64,000 nt of DNA, taken from positions 124,001-188,000 of the forward strand of contig NZ_JANUGW010000009.1 of the NCBI RefSeq assembly GCF_024753285.1. The letters are read 5' to 3'. Of the stretch, positions 45,165 to 54,288 are shown one piece after another. The position numbers and the translations under genes were made by a program. Numbering within the stretch: position 1 is the first letter of the stretch; each line of letters begins with the position of its first letter. Source of the DNA: Massilia pinisoli. GTDB taxonomy: Bacteria > Pseudomonadota > Gammaproteobacteria > Burkholderiales > Burkholderiaceae_D. Under the pieces are notes generated by a model. The model saw nothing but the letters and a program-made list of their open reading frames with translations. It was not told the origin of the DNA and made no database searches.

Positions 45165-45290
45165 CGCAATCTCGAAATCGCTTTAAGTTCTGGCCGCAAA
45201 TGCATTAATTAGTGCATTTACTTATAGCCTTGTCGACATCATTCTTCTACAATGCTCGGTGACTCTTTAGCAATACCACTCACCGAGCAT

Positions 45291-45506
45291 ATGATGACTG
45301 AACTGAATATCGACGCCGGCACCGCCACCCAGGCACAACGCCGGATGCGTACCGACATGCGCACGCGCGACCTCGTCAACCAAGCCGTCGCATCGGTGCC
45401 CACGCTGGGTCTGCAGCGCGCCGCCGAATTCCTGGCGGCGATGGGCGTGCCGGCCGAAATCGCCGTGCGCGCCCTCGTGTATCCGAATCGACGCCGGACG
45501 AACTGA
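45291..45506 (+). CDS. Small protein of unknown function (about 71 residues)
   Basis: Starts at ATG 45291 or 45294; a 13-codon longer frame opens at 45252. Charged and helical: ATQAQRRMRTDMRTRDLVNQ, VASVPTLGLQRAAEFLAAMG, VPAEIAVRALVYPNRRRT. The coding pattern is plausible, but I do not recognise the family. It is followed by the second copy of the REP-like palindrome. Confidence 0.6.
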   Translation: MMTELNIDAGTATQAQRRMRTDMRTRDLVNQAVASVPTLGLQRAAEFLAAMGVPAEIAVRALVYPNRRRTN

Positions 45507-45527
45507 AGCATAACGCCGGCGGTCGCG

Positions 45528-45546
45528 TGGGCACGGCGTGCCCACC
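45528..45546. repeat. Second copy of the REP-like palindrome
   Basis: GTGGGCAC-GGC-GTGCCCAC, the same core as at 7165-7183. It is located between a small ORF and a convergent gene. Confidence 0.6.
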
Positions 45547-45561
45547 AATGTGCGCGCAGCT

Positions 45562-45924
45562 TTATTCTTGTGCGGCGATGTCGGCCAGCGATTCGCGGCC
45601 GCGCGCCGTCAATGCGAACCCGCCTTCGGCGCGCGGGGCAATGTGGGATTTCCGGCTCAGGAACTGGACGACGTCGTCGTCGACGGCCGCCGCCGGATCC
45701 GCGTCGATCGCACGCAGCGCCTGCACGCAGCGGCGCAGGAACAGCAATTCGGCGCCCTGCTCCGTCAGCGCGAGGCTGCCGCTCTTCGCATACTGGATCA
45801 GTTTCAAGCCCGACAGGCGCTTCGCATTGCGCCCGACACAGGCATTGACGCGGTCGGTCTTCGCGCCGCGCCGGATGAATTCGAGCGCATCGTATTCGTC
45901 GCCCGTCAGTTTCAGATTCTTCAT
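45562..45924 (-). CDS. Hypothetical protein with winged-helix-like pattern
   Basis: 120 residues from MKNLKLTGDEY (an ATG at 45936 is also in frame). Two helical parts read like an HTH pair: EYDALEFIRRGAKTDRVNAC, GRNAKRLSGLKLIQYAKSGS followed by LALTEQGAELL, and near the end GGFALTARGRESLADIA. The LALTEQG and FALTARG stretches resemble wing regions of winged-helix domains. A DNA-binding role is possible; no family was recognised. Confidence 0.65.
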   Translation of the reverse strand: MKNLKLTGDEYDALEFIRRGAKTDRVNACVGRNAKRLSGLKLIQYAKSGSLALTEQGAELLFLRRCVQALRAIDADPAAAVDDDVVQFLSRKSHIAPRAEGGFALTARGRESLADIAAQE

Positions 45925-45993
45925 TACGCTTTCCAAGGAAACAAGCCCGCCATGGTAACGGCGGCGGGCCGTCCCGGCAACCTGGTTGCCCTG

Positions 45994-46131
45994 TTATCGC
46001 AACGCGCGCACCGCGACCCAGACGAGGCCGGCGCCCGCCAGCACGCCCAGCGCCACCGCCGCATGCATCTTGTGCGTGCCCAGCAGAGGGCCGCGGCCCA
46101 GCGGAATCCTGTTGTACAGCGTGGTGCTCAT
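45994..46131 (-). CDS. 45-residue small membrane protein
   Basis: ATG at 46131 with GGAGGAGA 5 nt upstream, a strong ribosome site that argues the ORF is real. Sequence features: a polar start (MSTTLYNRIPLGRGPLLGTH), one transmembrane helix (AAVALGVLAGAGLVWVAV), and a short basic tail. A hairpin GCCCGCC/GGCGGGC at 45947-45967 could end its transcript. Function is unknown. Confidence 0.7.
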   Translation of the reverse strand: MSTTLYNRIPLGRGPLLGTHKMHAAVALGVLAGAGLVWVAVRALR

Positions 46132-46329
46132 ACTTGTCTCCTCCGAATGTCGTTGGCCATCAGCGCATTATTAAAAAATTCCTTGCGGGCATATGTGCGT
46201 CACCGTACACAAGCGTCAGTTGTGTCTGATTAGCAACAACGCCGTCATGCTGCACCGCGTCTATTGCGCGCCGGGGCTGGACACAGGCTGTTAGTATCGC
46301 GCCAACACGACAACGCAATGGAGCACGCC

Positions 46330-46548
46330 ATGAGAACGAATACCCCGAAGCCGGACCCGGGCGCCGACGCCCCTCCCAACATGCACGAGGCCGACATCGG
46401 CAGCGGCGAACGCTCGCCGGGCCAGCACGAAACGGACGCCATGATCCGCGACATCCCGCCACGGGGCAGCGACAAGGGCAACCAGCAGGACGCCGCCCAG
46501 TCCGGCAACCAGCAAGCCACGCGCGACGGGCGGCCGGCCAAGCCCTGA
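46330..46548 (+). CDS. 72-residue disordered hydrophilic protein
   Basis: ATG at 46330. Rich in Pro, Gly, Asp, Gln and Asn with no hydrophobic core: NTPKPDPGADAPPNMHEADI, SGERSPGQHETDAMI. It resembles stress-related disordered proteins and is surrounded by two other genes of the same type. No clear family. Confidence 0.6.
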   Translation: MRTNTPKPDPGADAPPNMHEADIGSGERSPGQHETDAMIRDIPPRGSDKGNQQDAAQSGNQQATRDGRPAKP

Positions 46549-46709
46549 CGTCAGACCGCGAACCGGCCACGCGGCCGGTTCGCGCACCGGCGTCCATCGG
46601 TCGGGCGTCGGCATCATCCCACCCGTACACCGCGCGTCGCCGGACGCGCCCGGCACCCGCAAGCGTCGGGCGCGCCGGGGCAGCACCCTTTCCTGTTCAC
46701 CCTCAGCCG

Positions 46710-46904
46710 TCACTGCGCCTTGACGGGCGGCTCCGGCAAGTCCGGTTCCTTCACGGGCGCGCGCGCCGGCGCCGGCACATCATCCGGATCGGGACGCGGC
46801 TGCGGCGGCGGCAGGTCGGGGTCGGACGTGGTGGGGTCCGGCGTCGAGTGGGCGCGGCGGACGGCGGCGCCGTCCGTGCGTCCATCCTGTTCCAGCGAAC
46901 TCAT
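46710..46904 (-). CDS. 64-residue proline-rich disordered protein
   Basis: ATG at 46904, with GGAG 6 nt upstream. Dominated by Pro, Asp and Ala (DPTTSDPDLPPPQPRPDPDD, APARAPVKEPDLPEPPVKAQ). It starts 19 nt after the next upstream gene, so the two are probably co-transcribed. Function is unknown. Confidence 0.6.
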   Translation of the reverse strand: MSSLEQDGRTDGAAVRRAHSTPDPTTSDPDLPPPQPRPDPDDVPAPARAPVKEPDLPEPPVKAQ

Positions 46905-46923
46905 GGGATGCTCCGCGGCCGGC

Positions 46924-47103
46924 TCAGCGGCCTTCCTTCTGCTTCGCACCGCCGCCAGCGCCCTTGTCCTTGCCGGCTTTGGTGGTCGACATGTGGTCGT
47001 GGCTGCTCTTGTCCTTGACGCCGGCCTCGCGCTTCCGTGATTCTTCCTCGGACAGATTGCCCGATTGCTTGTTCTGGCTGCCGCTGGATTTCGATTGGGT
47101 CAT
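46924..47103 (-). CDS. 59-residue Lys/Ser/Gly-rich disordered protein
   Basis: ATG at 47103, with AGGAGA upstream. Sequence SGSQNKQSGNLSEEESRKRE, SHDHMSTTKAGKDKGAGGGA. Composition recalls KGG-type or other stress-induced hydrophilic proteins, but the classic KGG repeat is absent. It precedes the proline-rich protein gene on the same strand. Confidence 0.62.
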   Translation of the reverse strand: MTQSKSSGSQNKQSGNLSEEESRKREAGVKDKSSHDHMSTTKAGKDKGAGGGAKQKEGR

Positions 47104-47229
47104 GATGATCTCCTGTGATTGCCGTTGACGTTGTGCGCAGCCTAGCATGGAAGACCGGACCCGGTTTTTCAATCGTGCGGGCCGGCAGGGCCTTGCGGTA
47201 TAGTCGGGTTTTATCCTTCCATCGCCGCC

Positions 47230-48135
47230 ATGCCGCGTCGCCTGCCGACCCTAGTGCTGCCCCTGACCCTCGCCATGTCCACGACCTTGCACGCCGCACC
47301 GATGGCGCTCGCCGACTACCTCGCGTTGTCCGGCCCCGCGCCCGCCGTCACCTTGCACTACGGCGCCGCGCCGTCGCAGTACGCCGAACTGTTCCTCCCG
47401 CCGGGCAAGGGACCGTTCCCCGTGGCCGTCCTCGTGCACGGAGGCTGCTGGACGAAGGCATTCGGCGGCATCACGCAGCTGCGCAACATGGCGGGGGCGC
47501 TGGCGGCGCGCGGCATCGCCGTCTGGAACGTGGAATACCGCCGCGTCGACGAAGCGGGCGGCGGCTACCCCGGCACGTACCAGGACATGAACGCCGCGCT
47601 CGACCTGCTGGCCCGCACGGCGCGCGACCATCCGCTCGACCTCGACCGCCTCGTCGCCGTGGGCCACTCGGCCGGCGGGCAGCTCGTGCAGTGGCTGGCG
47701 GCACGTCCCCGCATCCCCGCGACGAGCCCGCTGTACCAGGCCCACCCGGTGCCCGTGCGTCAGGTCGTGAGCCTCGGCGGCTTGGCCGACCTGCGGCGCG
47801 AAGCGGCGCTGCTGAAGACGAGCTGCGAACGCGACATCGTCGAACTGGCCGGCACGCCCAGCGCCGCGCGGCCGGACGTGTTTGCCGACACGAACGCCGG
47901 CGACCTGATGCCCAACGGCAGCCGGACGATCCTCATCACGGGCGAGCTGGACACGATCTCGCCGCCGCGCGTCGCGCACGATTTCGCGGCGCGCGCCCGT
48001 GCGGCCGGCGACGCCGCCGAAGTCGTGATCCTGCCCGGCGCCAGCCACTACGACGAAGTGGCGGCGACGTCGGGCGCGTGGCCGCGCGTGCTGCGCGCGA
48101 TCGAGGCGGCGCTGGGGATGGCGGACAATCGCTGA
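47230..48135 (+). CDS. Exported alpha/beta hydrolase (BD-FAE-like)
   Basis: 301 residues with a signal peptide (LPTLVLPLTLAMSTTLHAAP). Alpha/beta hydrolase features: AVLVHGGCWTKAFGG as the HGG oxyanion motif, the nucleophile elbow VAVGHSAGGQLVQWL (Ser), ILITGELDTISPPRVA with the acid Asp, and GASHYDEVAATS with the His. It is typical of esterases and peptidases with small acyl substrates, and close to families that remove acetyl or feruloyl groups from plant polysaccharides. Substrate is unproven. Confidence 0.85.
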   Translation: MPRRLPTLVLPLTLAMSTTLHAAPMALADYLALSGPAPAVTLHYGAAPSQYAELFLPPGKGPFPVAVLVHGGCWTKAFGGITQLRNMAGALAARGIAVWNVEYRRVDEAGGGYPGTYQDMNAALDLLARTARDHPLDLDRLVAVGHSAGGQLVQWLAARPRIPATSPLYQAHPVPVRQVVSLGGLADLRREAALLKTSCERDIVELAGTPSAARPDVFADTNAGDLMPNGSRTILITGELDTISPPRVAHDFAARARAAGDAAEVVILPGASHYDEVAATSGAWPRVLRAIEAALGMADNR

Positions 48136-48139
48136 CGTT

Positions 48140-48439
48140 TTACTTCGGGAACACGATCCGTTTCGCGAGGCGCTGGTCGATGACGAGGTCCTCCTGCGGG
48201 ACGGCAACGCACGGCAGGATATAGCCTTCGCGCTTTTCGTCGAAGGACAGGCCCGGCCATTCCACGAGGTAGCGCACAGAGCCGCCGATCAGGCGGCAGA
48301 TGCACGTGCGGCACGTGCCGTTGCGGCACGAGCTGGGCAAGTCGATGCCGGCCCGTTCGGCGGCATGCAGCACCGTCGTGTCCGCGTCGGCTGAATACGA
48401 CCAGCCGGACGGCTGCAGGGTGATGGTCAACGTGGTCAT
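48140..48439 (-). CDS. [2Fe-2S] ferredoxin, plant type
   Basis: 99 residues. The cluster motif [13 protein letters not shown] gives C-x4-C-x2-C, and the fourth Cys is in [14 protein letters not shown]. The ferredoxin beta-grasp begins [20 protein letters not shown]. It would transfer electrons to an oxygenase or reductase not present nearby. It is convergent with the hydrolase gene. Confidence 0.9.
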   Translation of the reverse strand: MTTLTITLQPSGWSYSADADTTVLHAAERAGIDLPSSCRNGTCRTCICRLIGGSVRYLVEWPGLSFDEKREGYILPCVAVPQEDLVIDQRLAKRIVFPK

Positions 48440-48561
48440 GGCGCCGATTGTACCGCCCGCGCCGCCGGACCGGCTCAGCCGTGGCTGGGTTCGTTCCCGC
48501 ACAGAGCGGGACCGTGCGCGGCACTACCCTGAAGCCATCGCATCTTCAGGCAGGACATCCA

Positions 48562-49593
48562 TTGAAAACGCACCGTCTCCCCATTCTGATCGCCCTGGTG
48601 GCCGGCCTCGTCGGCGGCTCCGCGGGCGCCGAGCCACCGCACCGGGCCGTGCATCACCCGGCCGTCCGGCCGGCGCCGGCCGACGTGCAACCGGCCACGG
48701 GTGTAGCCACGGCCGCACCCGCCGCTGCACCCGCGGCTGCACCCGCCGCCGAATCCGACCACGTGCTGCGCGCACAGGTACTGCTGGATCGCGCGCACTT
48801 CTCGCCCGGCGAGATCGACGGCGCTTACGGCTCCAATATGCGGCAAGCACTGGCCGGCTTCCAGAAGGCCCATGACCTGACCGTCACCGGCAAGCTCGAC
48901 GACGCCACGTGGAACGCGCTGAACGCCGACGCGACGCCAACCCTACTCACGTACACGCTGGCCGACGAGGACGTCGCCGGCCCATTCCGTCCCGTGCCGG
49001 ACGACATGATGGAAAAAGCGAAGCTGCCCACGCTCGGCTACAGCTCGCCGGCCGAAGGACTCGGCGAGAAATTCCACGCGAGCCCGGCGCTGCTGGAAAA
49101 ACTGAATCCAGGCAAGGACCTGGGCCGCGCGGGCGAACAGATCGCCGTGCCCAACGTCGTCGGCACACCGGCGTTGGCGTCGGCCGCGCGCGTCGTCGTG
49201 TCGAAGAACACCCGCACGCTGCAGTTGCAGGACGCCGGCGGTACGGTGCTGGCGCAGTATCCCGTGTCGAGCGGCAGCGAACACGATCCGCTGCCGATCG
49301 GGAACTGGAAGATCGACGGCGTGCACCGCAACCCGACGTACCACTACAACCCGAAGCTGTTCTGGGACGCGAAGCCCGGCGACAAGAACACGACGATAGC
49401 TGCCGGCCCCAACAACCCGGTGGGCGTCGTGTGGATCGACCTGTCCAAGCCGCACTACGGCATCCACGGTACGCCGGTGCCGGGTTCGGTGGGCAAGAGC
49501 GAGTCGCACGGCTGCATCCGCCTGACGAACTGGAGCGCGTCGGAAGTGGCGGGCCTCGTGCAAAAGGGCACCGAGGTCGTGCTGCAGGAGTAA
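48562..49593 (+). CDS. L,D-transpeptidase with peptidoglycan-binding domain
   Basis: 343 residues starting at TTG 48562, with AGGA 6 nt upstream; the signal peptide ([20 protein letters not shown]) follows directly, which supports this rare start. An Ala/Pro-rich linker precedes a PG_binding_1 domain ([39 protein letters not shown]). The YkuD domain near the C-terminus has [20 protein letters not shown], then CIRLTNW with the catalytic Cys. It forms 3-3 crosslinks or attaches proteins to peptidoglycan in the periplasm. It precedes an M23 peptidase gene by 36 nt. Confidence 0.92.
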   Translation: MKTHRLPILIALVAGLVGGSAGAEPPHRAVHHPAVRPAPADVQPATGVATAAPAAAPAAAPAAESDHVLRAQVLLDRAHFSPGEIDGAYGSNMRQALAGFQKAHDLTVTGKLDDATWNALNADATPTLLTYTLADEDVAGPFRPVPDDMMEKAKLPTLGYSSPAEGLGEKFHASPALLEKLNPGKDLGRAGEQIAVPNVVGTPALASAARVVVSKNTRTLQLQDAGGTVLAQYPVSSGSEHDPLPIGNWKIDGVHRNPTYHYNPKLFWDAKPGDKNTTIAAGPNNPVGVVWIDLSKPHYGIHGTPVPGSVGKSESHGCIRLTNWSASEVAGLVQKGTEVVLQE

Positions 49594-49629
49594 TAATCAA
49601 GTGACAGGACCAAGCGATAGGAGACGACG

Positions 49630-50361
49630 ATGAGATGGTTGCTGACCTTCGTGCTCGGCGTGCTGGTGGGCGCCGGCGGCCTGTTCGTCTGGCTGCGCCA
49701 GATGCCGCACGCGCCCACGGCACCGGCCGTGGCGGTGAACACGGGCTCGCTGCCCGCGCCGGCGGCGCCCGGCCCCGGCCTGGACGGCAAGCTGCCGCCC
49801 GCGCCGCAAGTGATGCCCGACCTGACGGAACTCGACCTGCCGCTGCGCCCCGGCGGCACGGACGCGCCGGCGACCGCCGCCGCACCAGCCTCGGCATCGG
49901 CATCGACCTCGGCCCCGGCACCGGCCGCCGCGCAAGGCAAGCTGATGGTGCCGGTCGAAGGCATGCCGCTGGCCAAGATCACGGACACGTTCGACCAGCC
50001 GCGCGGCACCGAGCGCCACCATGAGGCACTGGACATCATGGCGCCGAAAGGCACGAAGGTCATCGCCACGGCCGACGGGAAGATCGTGAAACTCTTCACG
50101 AGCAAGCCGGGCGGGCTGACCGTGTACCAGTTCGATCCGACGGAAAAATACGCGTATTACTATGCCCACCTCGATCGCTACGCCGACGGCCTGAAGGAAG
50201 GTATGGACGTCAAGCGCGGCGACCTGATCGGGTACGTGGGGTCCTCGGGCAACGCCGACCCGAACGCGCCGCATCTGCACTTCGCCGTGTTCGAGCTGAC
50301 GCCCGAGAAGCAGTGGTGGAAAGGGACGCCGGTGGATCCGTATCCGCTGCTGCAGCCGTGA
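49630..50361 (+). CDS. M23 family peptidoglycan endopeptidase
   Basis: 243 residues. An N-terminal membrane anchor ([19 protein letters not shown]), then an Ala/Pro/Ser-rich disordered linker to about residue 100, then the LytM domain: [20 protein letters not shown] with zinc ligands His and Asp, [20 protein letters not shown] with the second His pair. It is likely periplasmic, facing the wall. Downstream of the L,D-transpeptidase on the same strand, it suggests a cell-wall remodelling pair. It is convergent with the M4 protease gene, 15 nt away. Confidence 0.9.
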   Translation: MRWLLTFVLGVLVGAGGLFVWLRQMPHAPTAPAVAVNTGSLPAPAAPGPGLDGKLPPAPQVMPDLTELDLPLRPGGTDAPATAAAPASASASTSAPAPAAAQGKLMVPVEGMPLAKITDTFDQPRGTERHHEALDIMAPKGTKVIATADGKIVKLFTSKPGGLTVYQFDPTEKYAYYYAHLDRYADGLKEGMDVKRGDLIGYVGSSGNADPNAPHLHFAVFELTPEKQWWKGTPVDPYPLLQP

Positions 50362-50376
50362 TCCGTCGATGAGGTT

Positions 50377-52146
50377 CTACTGCGCCGGCTCATCCTCATC
50401 GGCGCCCACGTTCACGGCCGCATACGCGTGCTGCACGGCAACCGCCTCGCGGCTGCCCGGCCCGTACAGTTCGGCGGCCGCCTCGATCATCTTGGCGCGC
50501 GCGTCCGCGTAGTTCGTGCTCGACGTGAACTTGGTCGTGTTCGCCTTGAACCAGATCCGGTAGGCCTTGTCGATGCCGATGCCCGTCATCGCGGCCGGCG
50601 TTCGCACGAGGTATTTGCTGTAGTGGTCGCTCGTCTTGTCCGCGCTCGACCCTTGCGCGAGGAAATAGAACATGCGGTTGTTCGGGCCGCTGCTGTAATG
50701 GACGTCCAGCCGCTTCAACGCACTGCTCCACGCGTCCGGGCTGTTGCCGTCCTTGCTCGGACGGTACATCCAGCGCAGCGGCGTGCCGGTCCGGCTGATC
50801 TCCTTGCCTAGCACCCAGTCGTTGCCCGTCGGCGGAACGTGGTCGCCGTGCCCGCCCGCGCGCGCGTAGGCTTCCACGGCCTCGCCGTTGATGTCCGACG
50901 ACGATTCGTTCAGGCCGCCCGATTCGCCAGCATATGTCAGGTTCGACGTGGCGGCCGTCACGCCGTGTCCCATCTCGTGGCCGATCACGTCGATCGAACC
51001 CAGGCTGTAGAAACTGGACCCGTCGCCGATGAACATGCAGCGGCACGTGTCGCTGTAGTACGCGTTGTCGTACGCCGTGTTGACGTGCGCGGCAATGTAC
51101 GTCGCCGTGTCGTGGCCGTCCAGCGACAGCCAGTTGAACACGTTCTTCAAGGTGTCGTACGTGTTCATCAGGCCCCACATCGCGTTCACGGCGGCCGTCT
51201 GCCCGTTCGCGTTCATCGTCGACCCGCCGGCCACGTACTGCTTGCCGTCGCCCCATGTGTTCGTGTCGTTGACGTAGACGCTGCCCGCGCTCGTGCCGTG
51301 GTCCGCGTTCGTGATCGCCATCGCGCCGAACGTGCCGCCCGTGCCGCGGGTCGCGTCCACCATCCGGTACTTGCCGTCGGCGAACGTCGTGCCGATTGGG
51401 ACGTCGCCGTTGTACTGGCTGTGGCCGACGCCCACGACCGTCTGCAGCATCGTCCAGCGCGCGAGGATCGTGCCGTCGCGCGCGCTGACGATGGTGTCGT
51501 GGTAGGCCGGCTTCGCGCCGACGACCATGCGCGTGCGCACGAGGTAGGCGAGTTCGTAGCGGTCGACGACGTCCTGCACGTCGAGCGCGTTGAGGTCGTC
51601 CTCCGCCTTGTCGCGCGCGGCGGGCACGCGTTCCGTGCGCATGGCGGGCCAGATGACGAGCTCCGCGCTGGGCGGCGCTTCGTGCCGAGACGCCGAGGGC
51701 GGCGCCGCGAGCACGGCCAGCGCCGCGTCGATCGCCGCCTTGGCCGAGATCGCCGGCACGACGCTGAAGTCCGTGCCCGGCCCCACGTCCAGCCCGACGA
51801 CGTTGGCGCGACGCGCGGCGTCGGACTCGGACACGATCTTCCCGTTCGCGTCCAGCACGAGCACGGCGTCGACGCCGAAGATGGGCACGCCCTCGAACGT
51901 GTGCGCGACGCGCGCCACCTGCGTGCCCGCCGTGCCGGGATGCTGGCGCAGGATCGCGTAGCCGTGGCGCGCATCCTGGCCGCGGGCGGCGCGACGCGCA
52001 TCCAACTGGGCCAGCAGCGCCGCCTGCGCCTGCGGCGTGACGGCGGCCGGCGCGCTCATGACGCCGGGGCCGGCCGCACGGGCAGGCATGGCGACGGCCA
52101 GGGAGACGGCGCCGAGCGACGCCAGCCACATCTTGCGCTTGTTCAT
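50377..52146 (-). CDS. Secreted M4 (thermolysin-family) metalloprotease
   Basis: 589 residues. Signal peptide LASLGAVSLAVAMPARAA; a propeptide with FTP/PepSY features follows (GVPIFGVDAVLVLDANGKIV). The catalytic domain has VIGHEMGHGVTAATS with the HExxH zinc site, and GGLNESSSDINGEAVE with the third ligand Glu. The C-terminal M4 part has MFYFLAQGSS and GIGIDKAYRIWFKANTTKF. It is an extracellular peptidase for nutrition. No C-terminal sorting domain is visible. Confidence 0.94.
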   Translation of the reverse strand: MNKRKMWLASLGAVSLAVAMPARAAGPGVMSAPAAVTPQAQAALLAQLDARRAARGQDARHGYAILRQHPGTAGTQVARVAHTFEGVPIFGVDAVLVLDANGKIVSESDAARRANVVGLDVGPGTDFSVVPAISAKAAIDAALAVLAAPPSASRHEAPPSAELVIWPAMRTERVPAARDKAEDDLNALDVQDVVDRYELAYLVRTRMVVGAKPAYHDTIVSARDGTILARWTMLQTVVGVGHSQYNGDVPIGTTFADGKYRMVDATRGTGGTFGAMAITNADHGTSAGSVYVNDTNTWGDGKQYVAGGSTMNANGQTAAVNAMWGLMNTYDTLKNVFNWLSLDGHDTATYIAAHVNTAYDNAYYSDTCRCMFIGDGSSFYSLGSIDVIGHEMGHGVTAATSNLTYAGESGGLNESSSDINGEAVEAYARAGGHGDHVPPTGNDWVLGKEISRTGTPLRWMYRPSKDGNSPDAWSSALKRLDVHYSSGPNNRMFYFLAQGSSADKTSDHYSKYLVRTPAAMTGIGIDKAYRIWFKANTTKFTSSTNYADARAKMIEAAAELYGPGSREAVAVQHAYAAVNVGADEDEPAQ

Positions 52147-52302
52147 GGTTTTTCCTTTCAGTGAGCGGACACACGCGCAGTGTGGCCGACCTCGCTCAAA
52201 GGAATTTGCTCAAGCACAAAAAGCCCGCAGCAACTGGAAGCTGCCGCGGGACGCGCGGTAAAGCAGCGGAAGACGGTGCGCCGGGGTGCGTCTACCGGGT
52301 CG

Positions 52303-52893
52303 TCAACGCTCGCGCCGGCGCATCAGGTAGACGGCCGTGCCGAGGACGGCGCCGGCAATCACGGCCTTCTTCACGAGGCCCGCCCGGTTGTGCTCCCATT
52401 CGGCCTTGATGCCCATCTCCGCCAGCACGTTCGGGACCTTGCCGTGCGCGAGGTCCTCGCCGATGCCTTCGACGACGTTCACGCGATCGGCGGCGAGCAG
52501 CAGCAGCCAGCGGCGGAAGTCGTTTTCCGACCATTTGAAAGCGAGGCGCCGCATCATGCCGGACACGCCTGTCGGCGGCTGCGCCGTACCGAAGATCGGC
52601 GTGATGCCGGGGCGCTCCGTCGACACGAGGATCTCGACGTTTTCCGGCTGCTGCCGCAGCTTGCCCTCGTGCGGGTGGATGAAGCGCGCGGGCGTGCGCT
52701 CCATCGGGATGGCCGGGCGGTCCTTGTGATCGAGGTCCGCACCCCAGCCTTCGATGTGCTTCAGTTCGTCACGGCCGGGCCGGCGCGGGCCCTCGGCCAT
52801 GTCGCCCTGCAGCGGGTGGGTGTGCACGTGGCCGTCGCCATGGTCGTGATGATGGTGGTGGTGCTGCGCACCGATATCGGTTTTCGCTTCCAT
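52303..52893 (-). CDS. His-rich protein of unknown function, C-terminal membrane helix
   Basis: 196 residues. The N-terminus contains a run of six His followed by DHGDGHVHTH, a probable metal-binding stretch. A central soluble domain follows (FIHPHEGKLRQQPENVEILV, KWSENDFRRWLLLLAADRVN), then a C-terminal hydrophobic helix (VKKAVIAGAVLGTAVYLM) ending in Arg residues. It starts 9 nt after the zinc alcohol dehydrogenase gene, so the two are co-transcribed; zinc handling is one idea. I do not recognise the family. Confidence 0.75.
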   Translation of the reverse strand: MEAKTDIGAQHHHHHHDHGDGHVHTHPLQGDMAEGPRRPGRDELKHIEGWGADLDHKDRPAIPMERTPARFIHPHEGKLRQQPENVEILVSTERPGITPIFGTAQPPTGVSGMMRRLAFKWSENDFRRWLLLLAADRVNVVEGIGEDLAHGKVPNVLAEMGIKAEWEHNRAGLVKKAVIAGAVLGTAVYLMRRRER

Positions 52894-52902
52894 GACGTCT
52901 CC

Positions 52903-54087
52903 TCAATGCAGTGCGCTGGCGTTCACGGCCTGGACCTCGCGCGCGGACGGCGGGATCAGGACGGTCTTGATGCAGTTGTCGAGCTTGCTCGAGAAGATGT
53001 GGTACGCGTCCGCCACTTCCTCCAGCGGCACCCGGTGCGTGATGATTTCCTTCGGATTCAGCCGCCCTTCGCGGATGTGCTCGATGAGCCGCGGCAGGTG
53101 GCGCTTGACGCTGGCCTGGTTGGCGCGGATCGTCAGCCCCTTGTTCACGACATTGCCGATGGGGACGGCGTTGAACGTGGGGCCATACACCCCGACGATC
53201 GACACGTTGCCGCCCTTGCGCACCGAGTTGATACACCAGTGCAGCACGGTCGCGGCGCCGGCCTGCATCTTCATCAGCCGGCCCGTCAAGGTCTGCGCGA
53301 TGGAGCCCGCTGCATCGCCGCCCACGGCGTCGATGCAGACGTCGGCGCCCATCCAGTCCGTCATCTTCTTGATGTGCTCCGCCATGTCGTTCACTTCACG
53401 GAAGTTCACGACCTCGCATTGGGCGTAGCGCTTGACGAATTCCAGCCGGTACTCGACCTCGTCGACGACGATCACCCTGCCCGCCCCCATCAGCCACGCG
53501 GACTTCGCGGCGAAGATGCCGATGGGACCCGCGCCGAAGATCACGACCGTGTCGCCTTCGTGGATGTCGCCCATCTCGGCGGCCTGGTAGCCCGTCGGCA
53601 GGGCATCCGTCAACAGGACGGCATCGTCGAGGTGCAGGTCGTCGGGGATCGGGTACGGGCCCACGTCGGCCATCGGCACGCGCACGTACTCGGCCTGGCC
53701 GCCGTCGTAGCCGCCCGCCGTGTGCGAGTAACCGTAGACGCCGCCGACGGCCGTCGCTTCCGGATTCGTGTTGTGGCAATTGCCGAACAACTCGCGCTGG
53801 CAGAAGAAGCACGACCCGCAGAACAGGTTGAACGGCACGAGGACGCGGTCGCCCGCCTTCAAGGTCTGCACGTCGCGGCCGACGTCCACGACTTCGCCGA
53901 CGAATTCGTGGCCGAACGTGTGGCCCACGCGCGTGTCGGGCACCATGCCGTGATACAGGTGCAGGTCGGATCCGCAGATGCAGGAACGCAGCACGCGCAC
54001 GATGGCGTCGCCCGGGTGTTCGATGACGGGATCGGGCTTGTAATCGGCACGGACGCGATAAGGTCCCCGGTAATTCATTGCCAGCAT
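52903..54087 (-). CDS. Zinc-dependent alcohol dehydrogenase, glutathione-independent formaldehyde dehydrogenase-like
   Basis: 394 residues. The catalytic zinc site is in RSCICGSDLHLYHG and GHEFVGEVVDVG, and the structural zinc Cys cluster in FCGSCFFCQRELFGNC. NAD-binding Rossmann: VVIFGAGPIGIFAAKSAWLM, then VIVVDEVEYRLEF. Length and the Cys pattern fit the FDH/ADH8-like class close to glutathione-independent formaldehyde dehydrogenase. Substrate is not certain. It is followed 9 nt later by the His-rich protein gene. Confidence 0.9.
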   Translation of the reverse strand: MLAMNYRGPYRVRADYKPDPVIEHPGDAIVRVLRSCICGSDLHLYHGMVPDTRVGHTFGHEFVGEVVDVGRDVQTLKAGDRVLVPFNLFCGSCFFCQRELFGNCHNTNPEATAVGGVYGYSHTAGGYDGGQAEYVRVPMADVGPYPIPDDLHLDDAVLLTDALPTGYQAAEMGDIHEGDTVVIFGAGPIGIFAAKSAWLMGAGRVIVVDEVEYRLEFVKRYAQCEVVNFREVNDMAEHIKKMTDWMGADVCIDAVGGDAAGSIAQTLTGRLMKMQAGAATVLHWCINSVRKGGNVSIVGVYGPTFNAVPIGNVVNKGLTIRANQASVKRHLPRLIEHIREGRLNPKEIITHRVPLEEVADAYHIFSSKLDNCIKTVLIPPSAREVQAVNASALH

Positions 54088-54262
54088 AACTCCTCCATAT
54101 CATGTGTCGGCCCGCCTTCAAGGACGAGCCCTCGACAACACGGTATGTCAAATCGCTAAGGAAGGCGATACGCGCACGGAAACGTACGAGGGTTCCTGAA
54201 CACTTTTTTGCCGAGTCGGAGATCTTTGTTTTTAAAGAGAAATTTGTTGAAAATCTGAATGA

Positions 54263-54287
54263 AAAACGGCCGCACGCGGCGGCCGTG
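54263..54287 (-). terminator. Intrinsic terminator of the lrp operon
   Basis: ACGGCCGC / GCGGCCGT stem, 5-nt loop, followed on the minus strand by TTTTT. It begins directly after the lrp stop codon. About 175 bp of AT-rich DNA separate it from the alcohol dehydrogenase start. Confidence 0.85.
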
Positions 54288-54288
54288 T

